A stretch of 64,000 nt of DNA from Clostridium_AD sp050717635 (GCF_050717635.1 NZ_JBOITO010000031.1:1-64000), one strand, 5' to 3'. Numbered from the stretch's first letter, positions 19,454-28,082 are shown. Numbers and translations are program-made. The notes: generated by a model from the sequence alone, not told the origin.

Positions 19454-19825
19454 TTATCTTTTTCTTAATTCTACTAACACACATCCCTCTATTGCCTCAA
19501 TTCCATTATCCCTACAAAAGTTAAGTATTTCAGGGCTATCTGCTCCTGGTTGAATAAATATTTTATCTATTTTTAGTTCATGAGCTTCCTGAATAATTTT
19601 AATACCTTTACTTGGATGAATGCATAAATCTAAAACTTCTATCTTGTATGGTATATCTTTTAGACTTTTATAAGCTTCTCCACTATCAACGGATGGGTTT
19701 AAACCCACTGCATTAAAATCATTTTCTTTTAAAGAACTTAATATTTTATGGGCGTATTTTAAACGGTTTAGTACATCCCCAACCACAACCCAGTTTTTAT
19801 ATTCTAAAAATTCACTGGCCTTCAA
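19454..19825 (-). CDS. CoA-binding domain protein (YccU type)
   Basis: The 123-residue protein is a stand-alone CoA_binding domain, the Rossmann-like fold also found in succinyl-CoA synthetase alpha. Landmarks are WVVVGDVLNR near the N-terminus, VGLNPSV in the middle and KIFIQPGADSPEI followed by EGCVLVELR at the end. Its biological role is not established. AGGAG directly abuts an ATG, leaving no spacing, but lies nine bases before an in-frame TTG, so translation probably starts at TTG rather than three codons upstream. Confidence 0.8.
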   Translation of the reverse strand: MKASEFLEYKNWVVVGDVLNRLKYAHKILSSLKENDFNAVGLNPSVDSGEAYKSLKDIPYKIEVLDLCIHPSKGIKIIQEAHELKIDKIFIQPGADSPEILNFCRDNGIEAIEGCVLVELRKR

Positions 19826-19927
19826 TAATATCATCTCCTAATATAATCATCTATTGATATTTATTATACCTCTTTCAAATACATTTTATATCAAATAGAA
19901 AAAATTATTACAAAGAAGGTGATCTTT

Positions 19928-20125
19928 TTATACGGGAAAGAAAATTGGTATAAAAAGTATAGCACTTAAAATGATACATATTCCTGTAACACTCGTACCT
20001 CCAAGTATATATTTAATACCTTTTTTATTATATTTATCATTTTTAATATATTTTATACCTATGCCCCAAAAAACTAATGCAGTTATTGTTACTATAAACA
20101 CCATTACAAAAAATATTTTAAGCAT
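19928..20125 (-). CDS. Small two-helix membrane protein
   Basis: The 65-residue protein consists of two hydrophobic helices (about 3-22 and 43-63) joined by a lysine-rich loop (KYIKNDKYNKKG), which should face the cytoplasm by the positive-inside rule. The ATG behind GGAGG is used; the upstream in-frame ATG overlaps that site. No family is recognised. It is divergent from the padR gene. Confidence 0.7.
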   Translation of the reverse strand: MLKIFFVMVFIVTITALVFWGIGIKYIKNDKYNKKGIKYILGGTSVTGICIILSAILFIPIFFPV

Positions 20126-20259
20126 TTTAACCTCCAAAAGATTTTAAATTTTTGTTACTAGTACTTCTATTTTAAATTACATTTCTATACTTTTTATAAA
20201 CTAAATATAAACATTTGTTTATATTTAGTTTTAAAGTTCTATATTTACTTTCTTACTAT

Positions 20260-20288
20260 TGACATATACAGTTTAACTGTATATACTT
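20260..20288 (+). promoter_or_regulatory. padR promoter with a palindromic operator in the spacer
   Basis: TTGACA (20260-20265) and TATACT (20283-20288) are separated by exactly 17 bases. The spacer and -10 are occupied by a 21-base palindrome, ATATACAGTT-T-AACTGTATAT (20265-20285). A repressor bound there would block RNA polymerase. Confidence 0.85.
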
Positions 20289-20294
20289 ATACTA

Positions 20295-20311
20295 TATAGT
20301 CAAACTGTATA
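20295..20311 (+). promoter_or_regulatory. Second padR operator copy
   Basis: ATATAGTCAAACTGTAT matches the core of the first operator at 14 of 17 positions. The centres are 28 bases apart, close to three helical turns, which suits cooperative binding of two dimers. Confidence 0.6.
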
Positions 20312-20340
20312 ATAAAAAATGTAATTAGTCGGAGGAAAAT

Positions 20341-20655
20341 ATGAATAGAGATAACAATTTACCAGTAACAGAAACCACCTATTATGTTCTTTTAGCATTA
20401 TTAGAACCTGCTCATGGCTATCTTATTATGCAAAAAGTTGAAGAATTAAGTAATCAGCAAGTAAATATAGCTGCTGGAACACTTTATGGTGCTATTGAAA
20501 ATTTGCTTAAACAAAAATTGATACAATCTGTGAAAAGTGAAGATAAGAGAAGAAAAGTTTATGTTATTACTAAAAAAGGAAAAGAAGTTTTACTCTTAGA
20601 TCTTGAAAGAATGCGTCAAATGATTGAAATAACTGAGACTCAATTAAAATTTTAG
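20341..20655 (+). CDS. PadR-family transcriptional regulator
   Basis: The 104-residue winged-helix repressor of the short PadR subfamily shows the family pattern ETTYYVLLALLEPAHGYLIMQ, the recognition-helix segment AGTLYGAIENLLKQKLI and the wing DKRRKVYVITKKGKEVL. It directly precedes a DUF2812 gene with a 6-base gap, a pairing common in Firmicutes in which the regulator controls its membrane-protein partner. The tandem palindromes in and behind its promoter strongly suggest autoregulation. The ligand is unknown, though PadR proteins often respond to small hydrophobic or phenolic compounds. Confidence 0.93.
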   Translation: MNRDNNLPVTETTYYVLLALLEPAHGYLIMQKVEELSNQQVNIAAGTLYGAIENLLKQKLIQSVKSEDKRRKVYVITKKGKEVLLLDLERMRQMIEITETQLKF

Positions 20656-20664
20656 GAGGTTATG

Positions 20665-21285
20665 ATGAGAAAATTTAAATTTTTTATTGATTGTAATAAA
20701 GAAGAAAAATGGTTAAGTGAGATGCTTCAAAAGGGATATGAATTAGAAAATGTAAGTTTTGGATATAAATTTCATTCTATAAAACAAGAAAATACTAAAA
20801 TCAGAATTGACTATCGTACTTTTAAGAAAAAGGAAGATTTTATTGATTATTGTAGTATGTTTTCAGATAGTGGATGGAAACATCTAGTAGGTAGTAGATG
20901 TTCAGAAGCGCAATACTTCAAAAACAATAGTGAAAACACTGAAGAAGATATCTTCTCTGATTCAATATCGAAAGCAGGAAAATACAAAAGATTATCTACT
21001 ATGCGAATGACAACTGCAGTATGTTTTTTTATGCTATCTTCATCATTAATATTTGGTGGTAATCCTAATGTTAAATTATTCCTCCACAATCCTCCTAAAT
21101 CACTATACTTCACACCAGGATTATGGGAAAGCACTGGTATAACATTCTGGGTAGGTTTTTTATTTGAAACACCATTTGCAATAATGAGAGGTTGTTTATT
21201 TATACTACCTTTAGCAATGATTATATATATTTTTTTATTAATTAAAGCTAGAGCATCATATAAAAAACAAAAAAAATCCATTTGA
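20665..21285 (+). CDS. DUF2812 membrane protein
   Basis: The 206-residue protein has an N-terminal DUF2812 domain (about 1-95; DCNKEEKWLSEMLQKGYELE and DSGWKHLVGSR), then three hydrophobic segments near residues 112-130, 155-168 and 172-195. The start is the second of two overlapping ATG codons behind AGGAGG. It is cotranscribed with padR. DUF2812 proteins have no known biochemical activity; control by the upstream PadR is inferred from the operon and its operators. Confidence 0.88.
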   Translation: MRKFKFFIDCNKEEKWLSEMLQKGYELENVSFGYKFHSIKQENTKIRIDYRTFKKKEDFIDYCSMFSDSGWKHLVGSRCSEAQYFKNNSENTEEDIFSDSISKAGKYKRLSTMRMTTAVCFFMLSSSLIFGGNPNVKLFLHNPPKSLYFTPGLWESTGITFWVGFLFETPFAIMRGCLFILPLAMIIYIFLLIKARASYKKQKKSI

Positions 21286-21338
21286 AAAGCATGGATTTAA
21301 TCCTTTAACTTAAGGAATTGAACCCATGCTTTTCTTTT
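21284..21338 (+). terminator. Terminator of the padR operon
   Basis: GAAAAGCATGG and CCATGCTTTTC form the base of a long stem, with AATCCTT/AAGGAATT pairs extending it inward. The stem starts at the DUF2812 stop codon and is followed by TTTAA. Confidence 0.75.
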
Positions 21339-21374
21339 AATATTCACAAGTAGCAGTTGATAATTCTATAATAT

Positions 21375-21836
21375 CTACTCCACATAACAAAGCGACTTTT
21401 TATAAATTGAGTTAAAAAATAAGTATGATAAAAATATAAATAATGGAACTATTAATATACTAGGTATTGCTATATAAGCTACATAGCTTTTAAATACCAC
21501 CAAAGGTATCTCTGACAAAAGGAAAGAAGGAAATATCATTGCAGAAAATAAAATAGTAAAGCTTCCTGAAGCTACAATTAGCCCTTTCTTACACAGTGAA
21601 ATAGAACAAATAAAACAACTAATTCCAATAATAAACATTATTTGTTGAGACAATGCAAATGGCATAATAAATCCAAACCTGCCCCCTATTGTCTCTATAA
21701 TAATAACGTAAACAATGAGCGCAGAGCATAATAAATTGAACGCCAATGATAAAACGCGGTTCATTTCCTTTGCCTGCCGTTCATCACCTTCCATATGATT
21801 TGCTGCTAATAATTGTTTAAAAAGATTTGCTTTCAT
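21375..21836 (-). CDS. Hypothetical four-helix membrane protein
   Basis: The roughly 154-residue protein starts with a short cytoplasmic segment containing the acidic patch EGDERQAKEMNR, followed by four hydrophobic helices. I cannot place it in a named family. The start is probably the ATG seven bases behind GGGAGG; another ATG overlaps the upstream stop codon (ATGA). Either choice makes it translationally coupled to the Xre gene, an arrangement typical of small Xre regulator plus membrane protein pairs. Confidence 0.7.
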   Translation of the reverse strand: MKANLFKQLLAANHMEGDERQAKEMNRVLSLAFNLLCSALIVYVIIIETIGGRFGFIMPFALSQQIMFIIGISCFICSISLCKKGLIVASGSFTILFSAMIFPSFLLSEIPLVVFKSYVAYIAIPSILIVPLFIFLSYLFFNSIYKKSLCYVE

Positions 21837-21838
21837 TT

Positions 21839-22033
21839 TCATTCCTCCCAAAATAAATCGTTTAATGTTTTGTTCATAGTTTTACAAATAGCTATACATA
21901 ATTTTAAAGTTGGATTGTATTTTCCAGATTCAATCATGCCAATTGTTTGCCTTGTAACCCCTATAGCTTCAGCCAATTGTTCTTGGGATAGATCACATTC
22001 TACTCGGGCCATTTTCATCGCCTTATTCTTCAA
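21839..22033 (-). CDS. Small Xre-family transcriptional regulator
   Basis: The 64-residue protein is essentially one helix-turn-helix domain of the YdaS/Xre short type: LSQEQLAEAIGVTRQTIGMIE followed by GKYNPTLKLCIAICKTMN and LNDLFWEE. It starts at TTG, seven bases behind a strong GGAGG. The downstream membrane-protein gene overlaps its end. Such minimal repressors usually control their own operon. Confidence 0.9.
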   Translation of the reverse strand: MKNKAMKMARVECDLSQEQLAEAIGVTRQTIGMIESGKYNPTLKLCIAICKTMNKTLNDLFWEE

Positions 22034-22055
22034 ACGAATCCCTCCTTACCTTATT

Positions 22056-22083
22056 ATTGTAACATATGTTAACTATAATGCAA
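22056..22083 (-). promoter_or_regulatory. Probable promoter of the Xre operon
   Basis: On the minus strand, TTGCAT and TACAAT are spaced by 16 bases. The spacer holds the palindrome AACATATGTT, a possible autoregulatory site. Confidence 0.5.
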
Positions 22084-22148
22084 ACTATACATTGCACTAT
22101 AAACGTAATTTAAACACCAAGTCCAATAAATTAAATTTTCGAACTAAA

Positions 22149-22181
22149 AAAGTAGCTCTGAGTATTTCTCAAAGCTACTTA
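22149..22181 (-). terminator. Terminator of the MYG1-family gene
   Basis: On the minus strand, AAGTAGCTTTGAG pairs with CTCAGAGCTACTT around AAATA and is followed by a T run. Confidence 0.85.
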
Positions 22182-22199
22182 AAATATTCTTTATAAGTT

Positions 22200-23093
22200 T
22201 TAAATTGATAATTCTGCTATTTTTAAAGCACTTTCCACGCTCTTAGCTGATGCTATAAACCCTGCTTTGTGACAAAATATAGCGTCATCTATTTTAATTA
22301 TAGAATTTATTTCTTCACTTGACTTTCCTCTAATGGATTCCAATAAATCTTTTCTTGCTTCAAAAGTATCTGGGGTTTTTTTAACAGTCTGAATCTTGTA
22401 CTCTACATTATTATCATCTGGTGAAATAACGAATAATACTTCGATATTTACATCTATTTTAAGTAACTGTTGGAGCCAAGGACAACCATTTTTCAAAACC
22501 ACTATTTCTTTAATGTCTCTATTTTGAAAAGCTTCATTTACTATTACCCGTGCTTTTATAACAGAAACTTGCCTACTTATTATTCTTTTTATAATTTCAG
22601 TAGCATATCCAACTGCTTCTTCAAATGCCTCATCTTTGGATGAGGTAGAATCCCACGCCGGATTAAAACTTTGGATAATATCGCTTATTGTCGCTACTCG
22701 GATTTCCGACTTTATATCTATGCCATTATCTGTAGCGTCAATTCCCTGCAATATATTTTTATCAACATAATCAAATATTGAAATTATATCATCTTCATCA
22801 AACTCAGAATTAAACTTTTGTATTACACGCAGCCCAAACTCTCTCCAAACTAAACCACAAGCAGCATATGGAACATTATTTTCTCTTATTTCTTTATTTA
22901 ATTGGTGATGGTCAAATTCTCCAAGGCCTATGTCATAAACAAAATCTAGACCACTAAGTATATTCTCATCTCTTGTTCTTGTTACCTTTATATCTCCTAA
23001 TAGTAGTCTAAGTATAGCTGTAGCCATAACATCGTCTGCATGGAATTTACCACTATGTGTTCCTAGTGTTTTAACATTCTTTTCATTAATCAT
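22200..23093 (-). CDS. MYG1-family (UPF0160) DHH-like phosphohydrolase
   Basis: The 297-residue protein matches the MYG1 family: THSGKFHADDVMATAILRLL at residues 12-31 carries the metal-binding H-x3-H-x-DD pattern, and GEFDHHQ near residue 58 supplies the DHH motif. Eukaryotic MYG1 is a 3'-5' RNA exonuclease; in bacteria the substrate is unknown but a metal-dependent phosphodiesterase is expected. The length is near the usual family size. It has its own terminator and no obvious operon partner. Confidence 0.88.
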   Translation of the reverse strand: MINEKNVKTLGTHSGKFHADDVMATAILRLLLGDIKVTRTRDENILSGLDFVYDIGLGEFDHHQLNKEIRENNVPYAACGLVWREFGLRVIQKFNSEFDEDDIISIFDYVDKNILQGIDATDNGIDIKSEIRVATISDIIQSFNPAWDSTSSKDEAFEEAVGYATEIIKRIISRQVSVIKARVIVNEAFQNRDIKEIVVLKNGCPWLQQLLKIDVNIEVLFVISPDDNNVEYKIQTVKKTPDTFEARKDLLESIRGKSSEEINSIIKIDDAIFCHKAGFIASAKSVESALKIAELSI

Positions 23094-23203
23094 AAGTTAC
23101 CTCTTTCATATTTATATTTAAAACTATTAAATTATGTTCACTTCTAAGTAAATATTAACATATACATTTATACAAGTCGACATATTAAGAATTTATATTT
23201 CTG

Positions 23204-24256
23204 CTATTCATCGACTTCCTCTAAATGTTTTATCATTCCATTCGAAATATTTAGACCAAAATTTATTAAGGCCTCCTGGCTAGAAAGCTTGTCCCTATCT
23301 ATAGAATTAGTGATGAAACCACATTCCACAAGTACACTAGGCATTTTTGTAAGTCTTAAAACTGCTAAATCGCCTCCATGTATCCCCATATCATTCCATG
23401 TACCACTTTTTAATAATTCCTTTTGAATAGTACCTGCAAGTTTACCCTTATCCTTTTGCTTATAATTAACATCATCATAGTAATAAGTAGAAACACCATT
23501 ATACTCTTTAGCTGTATTAGAATTTATATGAACAGAAACAAATATATCTGCATTTTCATCATTTGCCAAGTTTGCTCTCTTATTTAAATCTTTTATTTCA
23601 AGCTTGTCCAATTCAATATCACTATTTCTTGTAAATATGACTCTGCAACCGTTATATCTCAAATTATCCACCATGTATTTAGAAATTTTTAAATTTAGAT
23701 CCTTCTCGAACAATTCTCCGTATTTTGCACCAACGTCAACCCCCCCGTGTCCGGGGTCTACTACAACCTTATATTTAAAAGAACTTTGTTTCTTCTTTAT
23801 AAAAATCAATATCTTTTTATCATTTCCATAATCTAAATGTACATAGTTTTCATCTTCAGTTAACTTAACAAAATTAAGTATAAATAAATTTTTATCTTCT
23901 TTAAAGTTAATTTCACTTAAATTAACTTTGGTTCCATTTTTAATAGCTATGTTTGATATCTTAGACTTATCTAATATAATTTGGAATTTCCTCATATCTT
24001 CTTTAGGTTTGAAATTAGGTATAGCTTCAGTACAATTGATTGTATACTTTTTATAGAATTCATTTTCTTCAAAGTCAATACTTCCATTTTCGGTTTTGCT
24101 TAACACTAGTTGATTTAAAATTTTATTTGCTTGATTTTTGTTTTCTCTATTCATAAAAGAACTTGTTACCATTAATAAAACTATTAATACTAAAACACAC
24201 ATTATCCTTCTTATTAGATATTTAGCCTTTAGTTTTTTCTTTTTTTGTTTAGCCAT
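23204..24256 (-). CDS. N-acetylmuramoyl-L-alanine amidase (Amidase_3), membrane anchored
   Basis: The 350-residue protein has a basic cytoplasmic start, one membrane helix (about 12-30), a linker region, and a C-terminal Amidase_3 domain from about residue 165. Zinc-site motifs are VVDPGHGGVDVGA (first His), EKDLNLKIS (Glu) and FVSVHINSN (second His); the catalytic Glu is in VLVECGFITN. It cleaves the bond between muramic acid and L-alanine in peptidoglycan, probably acting at the outer face of the membrane. SPOR or wall-binding repeats are absent. A sporulation role (CwlD-like) is possible but not shown. Confidence 0.9.
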   Translation of the reverse strand: MAKQKKKKLKAKYLIRRIMCVLVLIVLLMVTSSFMNRENKNQANKILNQLVLSKTENGSIDFEENEFYKKYTINCTEAIPNFKPKEDMRKFQIILDKSKISNIAIKNGTKVNLSEINFKEDKNLFILNFVKLTEDENYVHLDYGNDKKILIFIKKKQSSFKYKVVVDPGHGGVDVGAKYGELFEKDLNLKISKYMVDNLRYNGCRVIFTRNSDIELDKLEIKDLNKRANLANDENADIFVSVHINSNTAKEYNGVSTYYYDDVNYKQKDKGKLAGTIQKELLKSGTWNDMGIHGGDLAVLRLTKMPSVLVECGFITNSIDRDKLSSQEALINFGLNISNGMIKHLEEVDE

Positions 24257-24364
24257 TAACTTACTCCCTTCCCGATATTTATTTACCTTAAATGTATAAT
24301 ACCATAATTTTATAAATATAGTAATATATTACATTAAAATAATTTCATATCGTTAAAGAAAAGT

Positions 24365-24391
24365 TGGTGCCACCCACGTGGCAAGTGGCAT
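24365..24391 (+). repeat. Dispersed short repeat, copy 3
   Basis: TGGTGCCACCCACGTGGCAA is followed by GTGGCAT. It contains overlapping GCCAC/GTGGC inverted repeats and is the most compact of the three copies in this window. Confidence 0.6.
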
Positions 24392-24462
24392 GTTTGTTTT
24401 TGTTTCTAGTCATATATAACTTATTCCAAATGCTATAGGTGAAATTACAATAGGATAAATAT

Positions 24463-24508
24463 AAAACTGCCCATCAAGATGTTTTAATCACCTTGATAGA
24501 CAGTTTTT
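24463..24508 (-). terminator. Terminator of the ferredoxin gene
   Basis: AAAACTG, ATCAAG and their complements CTTGAT, CAGTTTTT form an interrupted stem with an A tract that reads as T on the minus strand. Confidence 0.7.
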
Positions 24509-24566
24509 AAAAGTTACACCATTTATAAATAGTGTAATTGCAATCACCATAGTTACATACTGATGA

Positions 24567-24755
24567 TTACTGAATTGTTATAGCACTTACAGGACACTGC
24601 TCTTCGGCATCTTTAGCGCTTTCCATTAGTTTATCTTCAATTTCATTTTCCGATGCTTCTGCCAATCCATCATCATTCATCTCAAAAATTTCTGGACATA
24701 CCGCAGCACACAATCCACATCCAATACATGTATCCTTATCAACAAAACCTTTCAT
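24567..24755 (-). CDS. Single-cluster [4Fe-4S] ferredoxin
   Basis: The 62-residue acidic electron carrier has CIGCGLCAAVCP near residues 10-21 and a final CPVSAI. The C-x2-C-x2-C plus distal CP arrangement is that of monocluster ferredoxins such as Desulfovibrio gigas type; the extra cysteine in AAVCP corresponds to the disulfide or fourth-position cysteine in that group. It could feed several oxidoreductases, including the aldehyde ferredoxin oxidoreductase encoded 20 kb away, but no direct link is shown. A GGAGG site precedes the ATG. Confidence 0.93.
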   Translation of the reverse strand: MKGFVDKDTCIGCGLCAAVCPEIFEMNDDGLAEASENEIEDKLMESAKDAEEQCPVSAITIQ

Positions 24756-24784
24756 AAAAATTAAGCCTCCTTAAAATAATACCT

Positions 24785-26011
24785 TTACAATTTTGGTAAA
24801 AGTATTTTAGCAAATTGCATATTATCTAACTTATTTTCTTTAATATAATTTAGTACATCAACTGTATAAGTTTTATGATGCCCTATAATTTTTGAAAAAA
24901 CCTGTATAAATTTAACTACATTTTCTTTAGAATCCTCATTATTATATAAATATTTTCCAACCAAATAAAATTTAATAAATGAATATCTTGTTAAAAGCAT
25001 AATATATCCATCAAAAATTGATTCTGTTTCAGAAAATGGAAACATATTGTTATAAATAAAATTCACTAAATAATTTTCAAAAATATAATTATTATTTATA
25101 AATTTTGCAGTATAATCTTCAAATGCTTTTTTGTACAATTCTGAATGTACACTTATTTCATCTTCTTCCTCAAGCTTAAAAGCAACTATAATTTGATTAG
25201 TATATTCCTTAAAAGAAAGACTATCTACTTCTTTAGACACATTTAAGAATCCCAACATCTTCTTAAAAAAATCCATCTGAATAATGTAACTTGATTGATT
25301 TTTTCCGTAAGAATCACTAACTGAATCTATATTATATTCTTTAATAAATTTAGGTACATTATTATAATTTTGTTTAGATTTTTTTTCTAATGCACTTAAA
25401 AACTCACCTAATATATAAAATCTTTGACTTAAATCAAATTTTCTATTTTTAATTATTTTGATACTCATATCTCTAATTTCACTAAAATACTTTACAAGCG
25501 AATTATTAAATTTTTTAGATTTAGTATCAATATCGCTTGATACTATATGTTTTTCTAATGTTTCAGTTCCCTCTTCGAACTCTATTCCACCTTCTTTTAG
25601 TAAAATAATTCTTGCTGCTTCCGGACAAGCTACATCAAGTGACATTTCATAAACTCCATCTACTATATTGATTATTCTAGGAAAGGATGTACAAACATTT
25701 GAAAGATATTCTTCTCCAAGCTTAGAATAAATAACACAATAATTCTCTTCATCTAAAAAAGGACACCTTTTTTCCTTTGTTAATTTTACTTTTCCGTAAT
25801 CAACTTCACTATTTAAATAATTATCATTATTATGAACATTTTTTTGGAACATTCTTTTCATTTCTTTATCTTTAACTTTATAATACTGCCTAAAGGTTAT
25901 CTTATCAATATCTATATCCCATCCAATACAACAGCTATCTTCACACTTCCCAGCTATACACTTAAATTCTTTAAAATAACTCGGATATCTTTTTTTTATA
26001 TTTTTTCCCAT
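24785..26011 (-). CDS. fliB: FliB-like lysine N-methylase family protein
   Basis: The 408-residue protein starts with the family signature YPSYFKEFKCIAGKCEDSCC, then has CPFLDEENYC, VCTSFPRI and a further CPEAA, giving a cysteine-rich N-terminal third that probably binds an iron-sulfur cluster. The family is annotated from Salmonella FliB, which methylates lysines on flagellin. No flagellin or other flagellar gene is in the window, so the target is unknown. The start is the ATG behind AAAGGA; the upstream in-frame ATG is unsupported. The ferredoxin gene lies 29 bases downstream and may be cotranscribed. Confidence 0.8.
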   Translation of the reverse strand: MGKNIKKRYPSYFKEFKCIAGKCEDSCCIGWDIDIDKITFRQYYKVKDKEMKRMFQKNVHNNDNYLNSEVDYGKVKLTKEKRCPFLDEENYCVIYSKLGEEYLSNVCTSFPRIINIVDGVYEMSLDVACPEAARIILLKEGGIEFEEGTETLEKHIVSSDIDTKSKKFNNSLVKYFSEIRDMSIKIIKNRKFDLSQRFYILGEFLSALEKKSKQNYNNVPKFIKEYNIDSVSDSYGKNQSSYIIQMDFFKKMLGFLNVSKEVDSLSFKEYTNQIIVAFKLEEEDEISVHSELYKKAFEDYTAKFINNNYIFENYLVNFIYNNMFPFSETESIFDGYIMLLTRYSFIKFYLVGKYLYNNEDSKENVVKFIQVFSKIIGHHKTYTVDVLNYIKENKLDNMQFAKILLPKL

Positions 26012-26196
26012 TATATACTTCCTTTGAAAACAAATCACTTCAAGTTTTCTGTTTTATATTTATTTTACTATATTATTTTAAATTTGTCAGATGTGAAAAC
26101 AACATACTAATTTACTCTATTATATAATATTTACCTCAACAACTCAATTCATAATGCACCCTAATTATAGAACAAAATAAAGAAAAATAATTTAAC

Positions 26197-26232
26197 TTAT
26201 AACAGTAATATTGTAAATATTACTGTTATAAT
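26197..26232. promoter_or_regulatory. 35-base palindrome overlapping an extended -10 in a divergent promoter region
   Basis: TTATAACAGTAATATT and AATATTACTGTTATAA are perfect 16-base arms around GTA. The right arm contains TGTTATAAT, an extended -10 directed at the L,D-transpeptidase gene; the left arm offers a similar TGTTATAAG towards the FliB-like gene. A repressor dimer here could control both. Confidence 0.6.
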
Positions 26233-26312
26233 AGATAAAGAGAAAGTAATAGTCAAATAAATATTAATACGGTACAATAAAAAATTATAATTTCAAAATC
26301 GGGAGGTTAATA

Positions 26313-27749
26313 ATGGAAATACAACCAATAAAAGAAAATAAATTTATAATTAAACTAAAAACTTTGAACATTAATAACTCTATAAAAGCAATCATAATTC
26401 CTATTTTTATTTTACTTATTCTATATTTGGGTATATCAATATATTTTAGCAATCATTTTTATTTTAATTCTGTAATTAATAGTTCTGTAATTAATAACAT
26501 TAATTCTTCTGGCAAAACCGTAGAGGAGTTACATAAAGAAATATTATCTAAATGCGACTCATATACACTGGAACTTAAAGAACGAAATGGTGTGACCGAA
26601 CAAATTAAGGCTGCTGACATTAAGCTTAAATATAATGCAAAGGATAAAATTCAAGCTTTAAAAGATAGTCAAAATTCTTTTAAGTGGATTTATGCTATTT
26701 TTAATCCAAAAGTTTCTGAAATATCTGATATAGTGACCTATGATGAAAAGCTACTAAAAGAACGTTTTGATAAGCTCTCTTGTTTTGATAGCAAAAAAGT
26801 AATTGAACCTAAAGACTCTTACACTAAATATTCAACTACCAACTATGTTGTTGTAAATGAAATTATGGGAACTAAAGTAAGTAGCAAGCCTTTGTATGCA
26901 AATGTAGTAAATTCAATTGGTATGGGAGAAACAACAATAAATTTGGAAGCCGAAAATTATTACATTAATCCAAAATATACTTCAAATTCCAAAGAAATTT
27001 TAAACACTAAAAAAATGCTTAATAAATATATAGCTTCAATAATTACTTATACCTTTCCTGACGGTAAAGAAGTTTTAGATGGTTCTATAATTAATACCTG
27101 GATTAGAGTTGACAAAAACCTTGCAATTTCATTTGATGAAATTAAAATAAAAAAGTTTTTAAGTAACCTTGACACTAATTATGATACCTATGGTAAGAAA
27201 ATAAGTTTTGTTACATCTCTTGGAACAAAAGTAAAGGTTAATGGTGGAAACTACGGATGGTTGGTTGACCATAAAGGAGAAGTCCAAGATTTAATTGTGG
27301 CTATAAAGGGCGGACAAGCTATAGCAAAGGAACCTAAATATATTCAAACCGCCGCATCTCATAATGTTAATGATATTGGGAATACCTATGTGGAAATTAA
27401 TATTGCAAAACAGCATTTATGGTTTTATAAAAATGCTAAGCTTATAGTAGATGGCGATGTTGTTACTGGTAATGTAAGCAAGAAGTTTGCAACACCCACA
27501 GGCGCTTTTAGACTTAATTACAAAGAAAAAAATGCCACATTAAAAGGACTGGACTATAGTACAGACGTCAATTGCTTTATGCCATTTAATAAAGGAATTG
27601 GAATACATGGTTCAGATAGTTGGCGACATAAATTTGGTGGAACTGAATATTTAAAAAAAGGTTCTCATGGTTGTGTAAATGCATCAGACAAATTAGCAAT
27701 TACTATATTTAATAATATTGATGCCGGTACTCCAGTTATTTGTTATTAA
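26313..27749 (+). CDS. L,D-transpeptidase (YkuD) with PG_binding_4 domain
   Basis: The 478-residue protein is anchored by one N-terminal membrane helix (about 24-45). The middle (about 60-330) is a PG_binding_4-type region. The C-terminal YkuD domain (about 355-478) has its catalytic set: H432 in GIHGSD and S451-H452-G453-C454 followed by VN. The cysteine forms an acyl-enzyme with a tetrapeptide stem and makes 3-3 peptidoglycan cross-links or attaches proteins. GGGAGG precedes the ATG. The promoter region is shared with the divergent FliB-like gene through a palindrome. Confidence 0.93.
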   Translation: MEIQPIKENKFIIKLKTLNINNSIKAIIIPIFILLILYLGISIYFSNHFYFNSVINSSVINNINSSGKTVEELHKEILSKCDSYTLELKERNGVTEQIKAADIKLKYNAKDKIQALKDSQNSFKWIYAIFNPKVSEISDIVTYDEKLLKERFDKLSCFDSKKVIEPKDSYTKYSTTNYVVVNEIMGTKVSSKPLYANVVNSIGMGETTINLEAENYYINPKYTSNSKEILNTKKMLNKYIASIITYTFPDGKEVLDGSIINTWIRVDKNLAISFDEIKIKKFLSNLDTNYDTYGKKISFVTSLGTKVKVNGGNYGWLVDHKGEVQDLIVAIKGGQAIAKEPKYIQTAASHNVNDIGNTYVEINIAKQHLWFYKNAKLIVDGDVVTGNVSKKFATPTGAFRLNYKEKNATLKGLDYSTDVNCFMPFNKGIGIHGSDSWRHKFGGTEYLKKGSHGCVNASDKLAITIFNNIDAGTPVICY

Positions 27750-27794
27750 CATTGATTTAACAAAACGTGATCTTGTTTTAAGTTCAAAAAAATT

Positions 27795-27824
27795 AAAACC
27801 GAGGTGTATTTAAACCTCGGTTTT
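27795..27824 (+). terminator. Terminator of the L,D-transpeptidase gene
   Basis: AAAACCGAGG and CCTCGGTTTT pair around a 10-base loop. Confidence 0.85.
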
Positions 27825-27878
27825 ATCTATTGGATAAATTTCAAAACTAACAACCAAATAATGCTTGCGCCCAATAAA

Positions 27879-28082
27879 TTATTTGACCATACTAGCCTCT
27901 TTAATAAATTTTTCTATCGCCCTATTAAACTCCGATTCAAGATAATCAATATAATTTTTATCGCTTGGGTCAAGTTCAATCACCAGATCTTTTAATTGTT
28001 TATAATGAGATTTTATCTTTTCAAATTCATTAGTGAAAAATATTTTCCTGCTTTGTTCTAGTATATTTTTTTCAATATCCAT
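27879..28082 (-). CDS. Small helical hypothetical protein
   Basis: The 67-residue, highly charged protein is predicted to be alpha-helical throughout (EKNILEQSRKIFF to EFNRAIEKFIKEAS), possibly a coiled coil. The AGGGGG sequence about ten bases upstream of the ATG is a plausible but loosely spaced binding site. There is no recognised family and no clear partner; it could be a small regulator or Spo0E-like protein, although the Spo0E signature is not seen. Confidence 0.55.
   Translation of the reverse strand: MDIEKNILEQSRKIFFTNEFEKIKSHYKQLKDLVIELDPSDKNYIDYLESEFNRAIEKFIKEASMVK

Larger units (their letters stand above)
24257..24566. other. Intergenic region with a repeat and a terminator
   Basis: About 300 bases with no convincing reading frame. 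It holds copy 3 of the dispersed repeat and the ferredoxin terminator; the remainder is AT-rich, and no further motif is seen. Confidence 0.6.
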
